Of a DNA stretch of 64,000 bases, positions 1 through 8,829 are shown one piece after another. The DNA is taken from assembly GCA_039816045.1 (NCBI GenBank), contig JBCBYB010000013.1, forward strand, positions 49,597 to 113,596. The letters are read 5' to 3'. Origin of the DNA: Thermohalobaculum sp039816045. Its GTDB lineage: Bacteria > Pseudomonadota > Alphaproteobacteria > Rhodobacterales > Rhodobacteraceae. A program made the translations under genes and the position numbers. How positions within the stretch are numbered: the first letter of the stretch is position 1; every line of letters begins with the position of its first letter. The notes under the pieces were generated by a model that did no database searches, was not told the origin of the DNA, and saw only the letters and a program-made list of their open reading frames with translations.

Positions 1-56
1 GGCAAGTGCGGGCCACCAAGGCACCGCGCGGCAACGCGACCAAGGGAGGATTTGCA

Positions 57-1304
57 ATGACTTTGCGGACGATTATGGGCACCGCCGCTGGCGTGGCTCT
101 TCTGGCCGGTACGGCGGCAGCCGAGCCGCTTAAGGTCGGCGTGCTGGCAACGCTTGAGGGCACCTACACCGTGCTCGGCGAAGACGGCATCCGTGGCTTC
201 AGAGTGGCGATGGACAAGCACGGCGGCGAGGCGGGCGGGCGCGAGCTTGAGATCATCATCGCCTCGACCGACGCCTCTCCGGACAGCGCGGTGCGCGCGG
301 CCCGCAAAGTCGTCGAGCAAGACGGCGTCGACATCGTGATCGGTCCGCTCTCTGGCTCCGAGGGCATCGCGCTGCGCGACTACTCCAAGACGCAGCCCCA
401 GGTGACCTTCATCAACGGCTCCTCGGGTGCGCAGGAGACCACGTTTGTGACGCCGTCCGAGAATTTCTTCCGGTTCAATATGGACGGAGCGCAATGGTCG
501 GCCGGGCTCGGAGACTACGTGTTCAACGAGAAGGGCTATGAGACCGTCGCCACAATCGGCGAGGACTATTCCTTTATCTACACACAAGTCTTTGGCTTTG
601 CGCTAGAGTACTGCGCCGCCGGCGGCGAGATTACCGACCGCTTCTGGGTTCCCCTTGGGACGAAAGACTTCGGCTCGATCATCGCGGCGCTGCCCGACGA
701 TGTGGACGCGATCTATCTCGGGCTCGGCGGTGGCGATGCCGTGAACTTCCTCAACCAATACCAGCAGGCCGGCGGCGATGCGAACCTGATCGGGGGCACG
801 ATCATGGTGGACGGTACTGTGTTGTCCTCGAAAGGCCGCGCCAAGGAAGCCCTGATCGGCGTGCCGTCTTCCGGCCCTCAGGCAGACACCTGGGACAACC
901 CGGACTGGCAGGCTTTCGTGAAGGCCTATCAGGACCTTTTTGCGCCCGAGGACCGGTTCCCGTCTCCCTCGCTGCTGGCCACCGCCTACTATAACGCGAC
1001 CGATGCGGCGTTGCAGTGCCTCGATACGGTGGGCGGAGACCTAGGCGAAGGCCAGTCCGCCTATCGCGCTTGCCTTGCGAGCCTTGAGCTTGATGCGCCG
1101 AACGGCAAGATCACCCTCGACGAGAACCGCCAGGCCATCGGCACCAACTTCGTCTCGGAAGTGGTCGAACTCGAGGACGGCAACCTCGCCACGAAACTGG
1201 TCTCGTTGAAGGAGGGTGTCAGCCAGACGCTCGGTGTCGATGCAGCAACCTTTGCCACGATCGGCCTGCCGAGCCGCGAGACGCCGGAGTGCAAGAAGTA
1301 CTAA
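57..1304 (+). CDS. Liv-type ABC transporter substrate-binding protein
   Basis: This is a periplasmic binding protein of the branched-chain amino acid (LivJ/LivK, type I) family, about 415 residues. The ATG at 57 is preferred over an upstream GTG because a strong AAGGGAGGA ribosome site sits just before it and a clear Sec signal peptide follows (hydrophobic core, AAA-E cleavage region near residue 22). The mature start (LKVGVLATLEGTYTVLGEDG) is typical of the family. It should capture the ligand for the LivHMGF system encoded from 3854 onwards. Binding proteins of this family also take amides, aromatics and other small organics. The ligand cannot be read from sequence, and the catabolic genes downstream suggest it need not be an amino acid. 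Confidence 0.9.
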   Translation: MTLRTIMGTAAGVALLAGTAAAEPLKVGVLATLEGTYTVLGEDGIRGFRVAMDKHGGEAGGRELEIIIASTDASPDSAVRAARKVVEQDGVDIVIGPLSGSEGIALRDYSKTQPQVTFINGSSGAQETTFVTPSENFFRFNMDGAQWSAGLGDYVFNEKGYETVATIGEDYSFIYTQVFGFALEYCAAGGEITDRFWVPLGTKDFGSIIAALPDDVDAIYLGLGGGDAVNFLNQYQQAGGDANLIGGTIMVDGTVLSSKGRAKEALIGVPSSGPQADTWDNPDWQAFVKAYQDLFAPEDRFPSPSLLATAYYNATDAALQCLDTVGGDLGEGQSAYRACLASLELDAPNGKITLDENRQAIGTNFVSEVVELEDGNLATKLVSLKEGVSQTLGVDAATFATIGLPSRETPECKKY

Positions 1305-1315
1305 GTTGGGGCAGG

Positions 1316-1338
1316 CCGGGGCGCTGCGGGCGCCCCGG
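1316..1338 (+). terminator. Hairpin after the binding-protein gene
   Basis: A perfect 9-bp inverted repeat (CCGGGGCGC, 5-base loop, GCGCCCCGG) starts 11 bases after the binding-protein stop and is followed by a pyrimidine-rich run without a long T-tract. Stem-loops here commonly protect the abundant binding-protein mRNA and reduce read-through into later genes. I infer partial termination or 3'-end stabilisation rather than full termination. Confidence 0.5.
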
Positions 1339-1376
1339 TCGTCTCTTGGCAATCCAGATCACGCGAGAGACCCTTC

Positions 1377-2807
1377 GTGCAACCGCTCCTGATCGGCGGC
1401 CAGGCTGAAGCAACCGCTGCGGCCAGGCCGAACATCAACCCCTCGGACACCGACGATGTCATCGCACACCACGCCGAAGCGGGCGCGGCGGAGGCGAAGC
1501 GCGCCATTTCAGCAGCGCGGGAAGCGGCCCCGGCATGGGCCCGCTCAGGCCCCGTTGAGCGCCATGCTGTGCTCTCGGGAGCCGCCGCGGAACTGAGTGC
1601 CCGCCGCGACGAACTGGGCCGTCTGCTGAGCCGTGAGGAGGGTAAGACCCTGCCCGAGGGCATCGCCGAGGCGACCCGGGCTGCCCAGATCCTCGACTTC
1701 TTCGCCGGCGAAGCGATCCGCCTTTCCGGTCAAACCGGGCCATCCGTGCGCCCTGGCATCGAGGTGGCGGTCACCCGTGAACCCATTGGCGTCGTTGGGC
1801 TGATAGCGCCCTGGAACTTCCCCCTCGCAATCCCCGCTTGGAAGCTGGCGCCCGCGCTCGCCCATGGGAACACGGTTGTCTTCAAACCGGCAGAACTCGT
1901 GCCTGGATGCGCGTGGGCGCTGAGCGACATCTTGATCAGGGCGGGTCTTCCCCCCGGCGTTTTGAACCTCGTGACCGGACCCGGCAGCAGCGTGGGCCAG
2001 GCGATCCTCGACAGCCCGGATGTCGATGCCATCAGCTTTACAGGCTCCGTGGCGACCGGGCGCCGTGTCGCCGAGGCCTGTGCCCGTCAGATGCGGCGCG
2101 TACAGCTCGAGATGGGCGGTAAGAACCCGCTGGTGGTGCTGGACGATGCCGATATCGACATCGCCGTCGATTGCGCCGTCCAAGGCGCCTTCTACTCCAC
2201 CGGGCAACGTTGCACCGCCTCGTCGCGGCTGATTGTCACCGAGGGCATCCACAACCGGTTCGTTGAGGCCTTGGTGGAGCGGGTGCGGGCACTCCGCGTT
2301 GACGATGCGTTGGCCGAGGGCACCGATATCGGCCCGGTTGCAAGCGCCGAACAGCTCGAGAGCAACCTCGGCTGGGTCGAGGCCGCACGGCGCGAAGGAG
2401 CCAATTTGCGCTGGGGTGGAGAGCGGCTTACGCGTGCGCGGCCCGGGCATTACATGGCACCGGCGATCCTGACCGACACGCGCCCAGAGATGCGGATCAA
2501 CCAGCAGGAAGTGTTTGGCCCGGTCGCCAGTGTGATCCGCGTGCGCGACTATGACGAGGCGCTTGCGGTGGCCAACGGGACGGAGTTCGGCCTCTCCTCC
2601 GGCATCTGCACCACCTCGCTCAAGCATGCGAGCCACTTCCGCCGGAATGCAGAGGCCGGCATGGTGATGGTGAACCTGCCGACGGCGGGCGTCGATTTTC
2701 ATGTTCCCTTCGGCGGGCGCAAAGGCTCCTCCATGGGCCCGCGCGAGCAGGGCGCCTATGCAGCCGAGTTCTACACAACGGTCAAGACCGCTTACACCCG
2801 ACCCTAG
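1377..2807 (+). CDS. NAD(P)-dependent aldehyde dehydrogenase
   Basis: This 476-residue protein is a full-length aldehyde dehydrogenase superfamily enzyme that oxidises an aldehyde or semialdehyde to the acid. Visible landmarks are the cofactor segment APWNFPL (residues 144-150), the FTGS turn (221-224), the general-base Glu in EMGGKNP (Glu245) and the nucleophile Cys279 in GQRCTAS. The start is a GTG with a modest purine-rich site upstream. Overall it resembles ketoglutaric/succinic semialdehyde or aromatic aldehyde dehydrogenases, but substrate is not decidable. It lies between the binding protein and the AraC regulator and probably acts late in the pathway fed by the transporter. Confidence 0.9.
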   Translation: MQPLLIGGQAEATAAARPNINPSDTDDVIAHHAEAGAAEAKRAISAAREAAPAWARSGPVERHAVLSGAAAELSARRDELGRLLSREEGKTLPEGIAEATRAAQILDFFAGEAIRLSGQTGPSVRPGIEVAVTREPIGVVGLIAPWNFPLAIPAWKLAPALAHGNTVVFKPAELVPGCAWALSDILIRAGLPPGVLNLVTGPGSSVGQAILDSPDVDAISFTGSVATGRRVAEACARQMRRVQLEMGGKNPLVVLDDADIDIAVDCAVQGAFYSTGQRCTASSRLIVTEGIHNRFVEALVERVRALRVDDALAEGTDIGPVASAEQLESNLGWVEAARREGANLRWGGERLTRARPGHYMAPAILTDTRPEMRINQQEVFGPVASVIRVRDYDEALAVANGTEFGLSSGICTTSLKHASHFRRNAEAGMVMVNLPTAGVDFHVPFGGRKGSSMGPREQGAYAAEFYTTVKTAYTRP

Positions 2808-2904
2808 CGCTTAAGCATCCGCAATGACGGAAACACTTGCCAAGGCCTTACGGTTGCGGGACCGTAGCTTTGACAATACCAAACCTCGGCAGTGGAGGGG
2901 GAGG

Positions 2905-3735
2905 ATGAGCACTGCGCTCGCGGTCTGTCATGGCCGCTTCGGTCGGGCGGCGCTCTACCGACTGGACAAAACGATGACGGTGCATGCCCATCGGGAGGGG
3001 CATATCGTCCTTCATGTTGATGGCGCCTCTGGCATCGTTTCCGTAGACGGTGCGCTCTGCCCAATCGATCCGGCGTGGGGGGCTGCAATCAATCCTTGGG
3101 AAGCGCACGGCTTCCAGCCACAAGGCGCGGACGGGCTCTACCTCGTCCTCTATGTAAATCCGCTCTGGTTCCAAGATGCCGGGCGGGATGAGGGGTTCGC
3201 ACTCACCTTTGCGCAAAGCCGAATATCCTTGGGCGTTGACATCTCGCGCGCGGCGGAACGCCTGACGAACCTCTTGCTTGGCGGCAACGGGGTCGCGCCC
3301 GTGGACGATGCGCTCTATGCGCTGTGCTCCGCCGCACTTGAGCAGACGCGGGATTGGCAAGGTCGCTCCGCCCGCGCACATCCCGGCCTGAGGGAGCGCT
3401 TCTCCGATCACCGGGTCCGGCGCGCCATCCGCCTCATGAAGGAAGGTTATGCCGGCGAGTTCGACATCTGTGGAGTGGCCCGCGAGGCCGGCTTGTCGCG
3501 CCCGCATTTCTTCAAGCTGTTCAAACGACAAACAGGCATCACTCCGAACCTTTATCTCAACACGCTCCGGATGGACCACGCCATCGATGAGCTGACCGCC
3601 ACCCGCCGCTCGGTCACCGAGATCGGTGCGCGTCTCGGCTTCTCCAGCCAGGCGAGCTTCACCCGGTTTTTCAGTGCGAATGTGGGGATCCCACCGAGTG
3701 ACTATAGGCGGGTAACGCAGATCGCGGCCGGCTGA
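2905..3735 (+). CDS. AraC-family transcriptional regulator
   Basis: The C-terminal ~100 residues carry the two helix-turn-helix motifs of the AraC/XylS family (GVAREAGLSRPHFFKLFKRQ, then IGARLGFSSQASFTRFF). The N-terminal part looks like a cupin-type effector domain. I place the start at the ATG at 2905, which has a GGAGGGGGAGG site directly upstream. An in-frame ATG at 2824 would add 27 residues but has no good ribosome site. The gene sits inside the transporter locus, on the same strand, between the aldehyde dehydrogenase and livH, so it is the likely local activator of the operon in response to the imported compound. Confidence 0.88.
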   Translation: MSTALAVCHGRFGRAALYRLDKTMTVHAHREGHIVLHVDGASGIVSVDGALCPIDPAWGAAINPWEAHGFQPQGADGLYLVLYVNPLWFQDAGRDEGFALTFAQSRISLGVDISRAAERLTNLLLGGNGVAPVDDALYALCSAALEQTRDWQGRSARAHPGLRERFSDHRVRRAIRLMKEGYAGEFDICGVAREAGLSRPHFFKLFKRQTGITPNLYLNTLRMDHAIDELTATRRSVTEIGARLGFSSQASFTRFFSANVGIPPSDYRRVTQIAAG

Positions 3736-3790
3736 GGCCAGGTTCCGAACAGCAGGAAAAGACTTTCGGGTATTGGCGTTTGCCTCGGTT

Positions 3791-3829
3791 AGGTTAACCT
3801 CGCGCTCAAAGGCCCGGACAACACGGGCC
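3791..3829 (+). promoter_or_regulatory. Palindrome and leader hairpin before livH
   Basis: The 118-base gap between the AraC gene and livH holds a perfect 10-bp palindrome (AGGTTAACCT, 3791-3800). It is followed by a 6-bp stem (GGCCCG at 3811, CGGGCC at 3824) just upstream of the GAGGGAGGA ribosome site. These are plausible control elements for the livHMGF train, possibly for the neighbouring AraC protein. No confident -35/-10 pair was identified. Confidence 0.3.
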
Positions 3830-3853
3830 GTGAGGGAGGACAAGCCAAGGGCC

Positions 3854-4864
3854 ATGCGGCGCTTTGCAAACACATATCCGGTTTGGACCGCGGTCGCCGT
3901 ACTCGTGGTCGCAGTCCTGCTGTGGATGATTTTCGCCGTCTGGCCGAAATGGCTGGTCGAGCTCATCGGGCGCAAGAAGATCTTCTTGAACGCGCTGTTC
4001 AACGGCGTGACGCTCGGGGCGCTCTACTTCCTGGTGGCCTCGGGCTTTACGCTGATCTTTGGCCTCATGCGCAATGTCAACCTGGCGCATGGCAGTCTCT
4101 ACCTGCTGGGCGGGTATATTGGCTACGAGATCGCGGAGGCGACCGGGTCCTGGCTCTTCGCTTTTCCGGTGGCGTTCCTGGCGGTGGCGGCCCTCGGGAT
4201 CGTGCTGCAATACGTGGTGTTCCGGCGGATGGAGGGTGAAGACCTCCGCCAGACGCTTGTGACGATCGGGATCTCGATCGTTCTCGCAGATCTGATGCTC
4301 TGGATCTGGGGAGGCGATTTCTACCAGATCCTGACCCCGGACTGGCTCTCCGGGCCGATCGAGACGATTTTTGTGAGCACCGTCAAACGCTCAGGCGATC
4401 TGGTTTATCTCAAGTATCCGATGGTGCGGCTGGTCATTCTTGCGGCGGCGATCGTGATCGGGGTCGCCATGTGGCTCGCGCTCAACCGCACGCGGATCGG
4501 CATGCTGATCCGAGCGGGCGTCGATGACCGCGACATGTTGAGCGCGACGGGCGTGCGCATCCAGCTGGTGTTCCTCGGGGTCTTCGCCTTCGGTGCCGGG
4601 CTCGCCGGAATGGCAGGCGTGGTCGGCGGCACCTTCCAGTCAATGGCACCCGGTGAGGATGTGCGGTTCCTGCTCGCCTCCCTCGTGGTGGTCATCGTGG
4701 GCGGCATGGGCTCGATCCCGGGAGCGGCGCTCGGCGCCTTGCTGATCGGCCTCGCGGAGCAATTCGGTTCGGTCTACATGCCGACCTATGCGGTGGTGCT
4801 GACCTTCCTGATCCTGGTTGTGGTGCTGGCCTTCCGGCCCCAAGGCATCTTGGGGAAAAGCTGA
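3854..4864 (+). CDS. livH: Branched-chain-type ABC permease LivH
   Basis: This inner-membrane permease of the LivH family has 336 residues from the ATG at 3854. The first hydrophobic helix follows directly after the start, and an in-frame TTG at 3773 is less likely. The conserved LivH segment around NGVTLGALYFLVASGFTLIF is present, with about eight further hydrophobic helices and the EAA-like loop RAGVDDRDMLSATGV. It forms the translocation channel with LivM, and the stop overlaps the livM start (TGATG), so translation is coupled. It belongs with the binding protein at 57 and the ATPases at 5901 and 6679. Confidence 0.92.
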   Translation: MRRFANTYPVWTAVAVLVVAVLLWMIFAVWPKWLVELIGRKKIFLNALFNGVTLGALYFLVASGFTLIFGLMRNVNLAHGSLYLLGGYIGYEIAEATGSWLFAFPVAFLAVAALGIVLQYVVFRRMEGEDLRQTLVTIGISIVLADLMLWIWGGDFYQILTPDWLSGPIETIFVSTVKRSGDLVYLKYPMVRLVILAAAIVIGVAMWLALNRTRIGMLIRAGVDDRDMLSATGVRIQLVFLGVFAFGAGLAGMAGVVGGTFQSMAPGEDVRFLLASLVVVIVGGMGSIPGAALGALLIGLAEQFGSVYMPTYAVVLTFLILVVVLAFRPQGILGKS

Positions 4865-5904
4865 TGGCCGCGATCGACCCCCCTGCCCTGGCAACCGAGC
4901 GCCGTGTCTCGACGCTGCCTATCGGCGGATGGGCGCTCGTGCTGGTGCTGCTGTTCATGCCCGCCTTTGCCGGCGACTTCGTGCTCTACCAGATCTTCGG
5001 CTGGACGTTTATCCTTGGAATGATCGCCCTTTCGCTCATGTTTCTGGCGGGTTACGGCGGGATGGTGAGCCTTATCCAGATGTCGGTGGCAGGGCTTGCC
5101 GGCTATGGCGTCGCGATTTTTGGCACCTCAGCGATCGACACGATTTCCCTCGGTTGGCCGTGGTATGCAGCGATCCCGATTGCCCTCGCTCTCGCCGTGC
5201 TGTTCGGGACGATATGCGGCGCCCTCGCGGTTCGGACCGAGGGGATCTACACCATCATGATCACCCTCGCCATCGCCTCAGCCTTCTTCTACTTCACCCG
5301 CCAGAACTATGCGATTTTCAATGGATTTTCGGGCTTCAACGGCGTTCTGCCGCCGCAGCTCTTCGGGGTGGATTGGCGCGGCCCGCAGGCGTTTTACTAC
5401 CTGACACTGGGCTTTGCGGCGCTTGCCTATTGGCTGGTGCTCTATGTCTCGCGCAGCCCCTTTGGCCTTGCGCTCCAAGGCATCCGCGACAATCCACGCC
5501 GCATGGCTGCACTCGGGTACAACGTAAACGCCCATCGCATTGCGGCCTATGCCTTTTCCGCGCTCATCGCGGGTGTGGCCGGGATCTTGCTCACATGGCA
5601 ATCGGCGCAGATCTCGCCGGGCACAGCGGGGATCCAACCGGTGATCGACGTGTTGGTGATCGCGGTTGTGGGCGGGCTCGCTCACCCGATCGGTCCGTTC
5701 ATCGGCGCCTTCATCTATGTGATCCTGCGCACTTTCGCGCTCGACGCGCTGGTCTCCGTGGGCCTTTCCGGCGAGCGGTTCCAACTGCTGATTGGGCTGG
5801 GGTTCCTGATCATCGTCTTCGCCTCTCCCGACGGTGTCCTCGGCCTGTGGAAGCGCTGGCGTGAGCGCGGCGCCCGTGATCCCCTGACGGGAGAGCGGCG
5901 ATGA
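4864..5904 (+). CDS. livM: Branched-chain-type ABC permease LivM
   Basis: This 346-residue polytopic membrane protein is the second permease of the Liv-type importer. It shows the LivM signature region (FLAGYGGMVSLIQMSVAGLA), multiple hydrophobic helices, and the cytoplasmic coupling loop with GLALQGIRDNPRRMAALG that contacts the ATPase subunits. It starts in the livH stop codon and its own stop overlaps the livG start (ATGA), consistent with stoichiometric co-translation. Confidence 0.92.
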   Translation: MAAIDPPALATERRVSTLPIGGWALVLVLLFMPAFAGDFVLYQIFGWTFILGMIALSLMFLAGYGGMVSLIQMSVAGLAGYGVAIFGTSAIDTISLGWPWYAAIPIALALAVLFGTICGALAVRTEGIYTIMITLAIASAFFYFTRQNYAIFNGFSGFNGVLPPQLFGVDWRGPQAFYYLTLGFAALAYWLVLYVSRSPFGLALQGIRDNPRRMAALGYNVNAHRIAAYAFSALIAGVAGILLTWQSAQISPGTAGIQPVIDVLVIAVVGGLAHPIGPFIGAFIYVILRTFALDALVSVGLSGERFQLLIGLGFLIIVFASPDGVLGLWKRWRERGARDPLTGERR

Positions 5905-6686
5905 CGGCATCGGTCGCAGAACGCCTCCAAGCCACCGGAACGGCCAATGCGCTGGAGCTGCGGGGGGTGGGCCGCATGTTCGGGGCGCTCGCCGCCCTCT
6001 CGGATATCAACCTATCGGTGCGCCCGGGGGAGCGCCGGGCCGTCCTTGGCTCAAACGGCGCCGGCAAGACCACACTCTTCAACTGTGTCACCGGGGACTT
6101 TCCGCCGACCTCGGGCACCATCCGGTTCTTCGGAGAGGACGTGACGGGGTTCCCCCCGCAGGAGCGCATCCGCCGAGGCCTGCGCCGCACCTACCAGATC
6201 AGCCTGCTTTTCGGCGGGCTAACCGTGCGCGACAATGTCTGTCTCGCTTGCGTCGGTGTCTCCCGCTCGCGCTTCTCCTTCCTGCGGCCGCGCCGCGACG
6301 ACACGCTGATGGCCGCGGCCGAGGATCTCGTCGAGGCTGTCCACCTGACCGCCTATCGCGACACCCTGGTCTCCGAGCTCTCCTACGGCCAACAGCGCCA
6401 GCTCGAAATCGCCCTGGCGCTTGCCGGTGCGCCCCGTTTCATCCTATTCGACGAGCCAGCCGCCGGGCTCTCCCCGACCGAACGGCGCGAGTTGATCGAG
6501 ATCCTGACGGGCCTGCCCTCCCATATGGGCTTCATCATCATCGAGCATGACATGGATGTGGCGCTGCGTGTCGCCGAGAGCGTCACGATGATGCACAACG
6601 GCCGGATCTTTAAGGAGGGCAAGCCCGAGGAGATCGAAAGCGACCCCGAAGTGCAGGAGCTTTATCTCGGGGGCGGCGATGGCTGA
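5901..6686 (+). CDS. livG: Liv-type ABC ATP-binding protein LivG
   Basis: This 261-residue ATPase has a Walker A (GSNGAGKTT), a signature motif in the variant form LSYGQQ, a Walker B ending in ILFDEPAAGL, and the switch His in EHDMDVA. The LSYGQQ variant and the long helical insertion are typical of LivG. It overlaps livM by 4 bases and the next gene by 8 bases. It energises the importer as a heterodimer with the LivF half of the following fusion protein. Confidence 0.92.
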   Translation: MTASVAERLQATGTANALELRGVGRMFGALAALSDINLSVRPGERRAVLGSNGAGKTTLFNCVTGDFPPTSGTIRFFGEDVTGFPPQERIRRGLRRTYQISLLFGGLTVRDNVCLACVGVSRSRFSFLRPRRDDTLMAAAEDLVEAVHLTAYRDTLVSELSYGQQRQLEIALALAGAPRFILFDEPAAGLSPTERRELIEILTGLPSHMGFIIIEHDMDVALRVAESVTMMHNGRIFKEGKPEEIESDPEVQELYLGGGDG

Positions 6687-8826
6687 GGCGCGCGGATCGG
6701 TCCTCGAGATCAAGGGGCTCAACGTCTATTACGGGCACTCCCATGCGCTCCAGGGGGTCGACCTGATGCTGGAGCATGGCGTGCTCTCGGTGGTCGGCCG
6801 CAACGGCATGGGCAAGACGACGCTCTGCAAGGCGGTGATGGGACTGGTGCCGAGCGCAGGGGGCACCATCTCCTTCCGCGGGCGGAGCCTCACGAGCCTG
6901 GCCCCTGCGGAGGTCGCACGCCTCGGCATCGGGTATGTGCCCCAAGGGCGGCGGCTTTGGCCCTCGCTGACGGTGGATGAGCATCTGCGGCTGGTGGCCC
7001 GCCCCGGTGCCTGGAGCCCGGAGCGGATCTACGCGACCTTCCCTCGCCTTGCAGAGCGGCGCCAGAACGGCGGCGGGCAACTCTCGGGCGGCGAGCAGCA
7101 AATGCTGGCGATCTCGCGCGCCTTGCTGCTGAACCCGTCCCTGCTGGTAATGGATGAACCGACGGAGGGCCTCGCGCCCGTCATCGTCGATCAGGTCACC
7201 GAGATGCTCTCCCATATCGAGCAGGAGGGCGACATCTCCGTGCTGCTCATCGAGCAGAACATCGGGGTTGCCTGTGCTGCGTCCGAGCGGGTCGCCATCA
7301 TGGTGAACGGTCGGATCAACCGGGTCATGGATGCGGGTGCGCTTGCGGCGGACCGGGATCTGCAACAGCGCCTTCTGGGGGTCGGCCGCCACGGCCACGA
7401 CGAGACGGACGAAGAGGCCCCACCCAGCGAGACCATCGCAAGCGATGCGCCGAAGGGCCCCATCCGGATCTATCTCTCGAACCCCAAACCGCCAACCCGC
7501 TGGTCTCGGCCAGTCCCGGTCCGGATGATCGAACAGGCCGCCCGGACGGTCGCGGAACCCATGCGCGAGACGGCAGCCCCGTTGCGCCCTATCTCCGGAG
7601 GACGCCAAACGGTCGTGGTGGCCGGCACGCTGGATACCAAGGCGGCAGAGCTCCGTTACATCCGAGATATCCTGAAATCCGAGGGGGTGCCCGTCCGCAT
7701 GGTGGACCTCTCGACCTCCGGCAAACCCTCGGGCGCCGAGGTGCCCCCGCACGAAGTCGCCGCATTCCACCCCCGCGGTGCGGCGGGTGTGTTTACGGGA
7801 GACCGCGGTGCGTCGGTCGGCGCGATGACAGTGGCCTTCGAGCGCTGGATACGGCGCCAAGGTGGCATCTCCGGCATCATCGCGGCGGGCGGCTCCGGCG
7901 GAACGGCGATGGTCGCGCCGGCGATGCGCGCGCTTCCCGTCGGCGTGCCGAAGCTGCTGATCTCCACAGTCGCCTCGGGCGATGTCAGCCGCTATGTAGG
8001 CGCCGCAGACATTACGCTGATGCACTCGGTCGCCGATGTGCAGGGGCTCAACCGCATCACCCGCAAGGTGCTGGCCAACGGCGCCTACGCGCTGGCCGGC
8101 ATGGTGAAGGGCGAGGCCCCGGCGGTGACGGGCCCGGAGAAACCCGCCCTCGGCCTCACCATGTTCGGTGTCACCACACCGGCCGTCCAACAGCTGACCA
8201 AGGCGCTGGAGAGCGACTGGGACTGCCTGGTCTTCCACGCAACGGGCACCGGCGGACGGGCGATGGAGGCGCTGATCGACAGCGGCCTGCTCGAGGGCGT
8301 GATCGACCTCACCACCACCGAGATCTGCGATATGATGATGGGGGGCGTCTTCCCGGCCACGGAGGACCGCCTCGGCGCCGTGATCCGCAACGGCACGCCG
8401 TATGTGGGCTCAGTCGGTGCGCTCGACATGGTCAACTGGGGCCCGCCGGAAACCGTGCCCCAACGCTATGCGGGGCGGCTCTTCTACGAGCACAATCCGC
8501 AAGTCACACTGATGCGCACGACGGCCGACGAGAATGCGCGGATGGGCACCTGGATCGGCGAGCGGTTGAACGAGATGACCGGGCAAGTGCGCTTCTTCCT
8601 GCCCGAAGGCGGTGTTTCCCTGCTGGATGCGCCGAGCATGGCCTTCCACGATCCCGCCGCCGACCGCGCACTGTTCGAGGCGCTGGAGCGCACCCTGCGC
8701 CCAACCGCGTCACGCCAGCTGTTCCGCCTGCCGCACAACATCAACGATCCCGCCTTCACCGAAGCCGTGCTGAGCGCCTTCCGCGCGCTCCATGGCAGCC
8801 CCCGCAAACGCGCCTCCGGGAGATAG
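6679..8826 (+). CDS. livF: LivF ATPase fused to Tm-1-like UPF0261 domain
   Basis: This is a single 715-residue reading frame with two parts. Residues 1-235 are a complete LivF ABC ATPase (Walker A GRNGMGKTT at 40-48, signature LSGGEQQ near 135, Walker B LLVMDEPTE at 155-163). A charged, proline-containing linker (about 236-309) leads to a full Tm-1-like ATP-binding domain (UPF0261), which begins at VVVAGTLDTKAAEL and includes IAAGGSGGT and the long GVTTPAV segment. LivF is normally about 235 residues and ends before the linker. UPF0261 proteins are usually stand-alone or, in plant Tm-1, joined to a TIM-barrel domain; the next gene here encodes such a barrel. The fusion suggests the second enzyme is tethered to the importer, but its reaction is unknown. 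Confidence 0.88.
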   Translation: MAEARGSVLEIKGLNVYYGHSHALQGVDLMLEHGVLSVVGRNGMGKTTLCKAVMGLVPSAGGTISFRGRSLTSLAPAEVARLGIGYVPQGRRLWPSLTVDEHLRLVARPGAWSPERIYATFPRLAERRQNGGGQLSGGEQQMLAISRALLLNPSLLVMDEPTEGLAPVIVDQVTEMLSHIEQEGDISVLLIEQNIGVACAASERVAIMVNGRINRVMDAGALAADRDLQQRLLGVGRHGHDETDEEAPPSETIASDAPKGPIRIYLSNPKPPTRWSRPVPVRMIEQAARTVAEPMRETAAPLRPISGGRQTVVVAGTLDTKAAELRYIRDILKSEGVPVRMVDLSTSGKPSGAEVPPHEVAAFHPRGAAGVFTGDRGASVGAMTVAFERWIRRQGGISGIIAAGGSGGTAMVAPAMRALPVGVPKLLISTVASGDVSRYVGAADITLMHSVADVQGLNRITRKVLANGAYALAGMVKGEAPAVTGPEKPALGLTMFGVTTPAVQQLTKALESDWDCLVFHATGTGGRAMEALIDSGLLEGVIDLTTTEICDMMMGGVFPATEDRLGAVIRNGTPYVGSVGALDMVNWGPPETVPQRYAGRLFYEHNPQVTLMRTTADENARMGTWIGERLNEMTGQVRFFLPEGGVSLLDAPSMAFHDPAADRALFEALERTLRPTASRQLFRLPHNINDPAFTEAVLSAFRALHGSPRKRASGR

Positions 8827-8829
8827 ACC

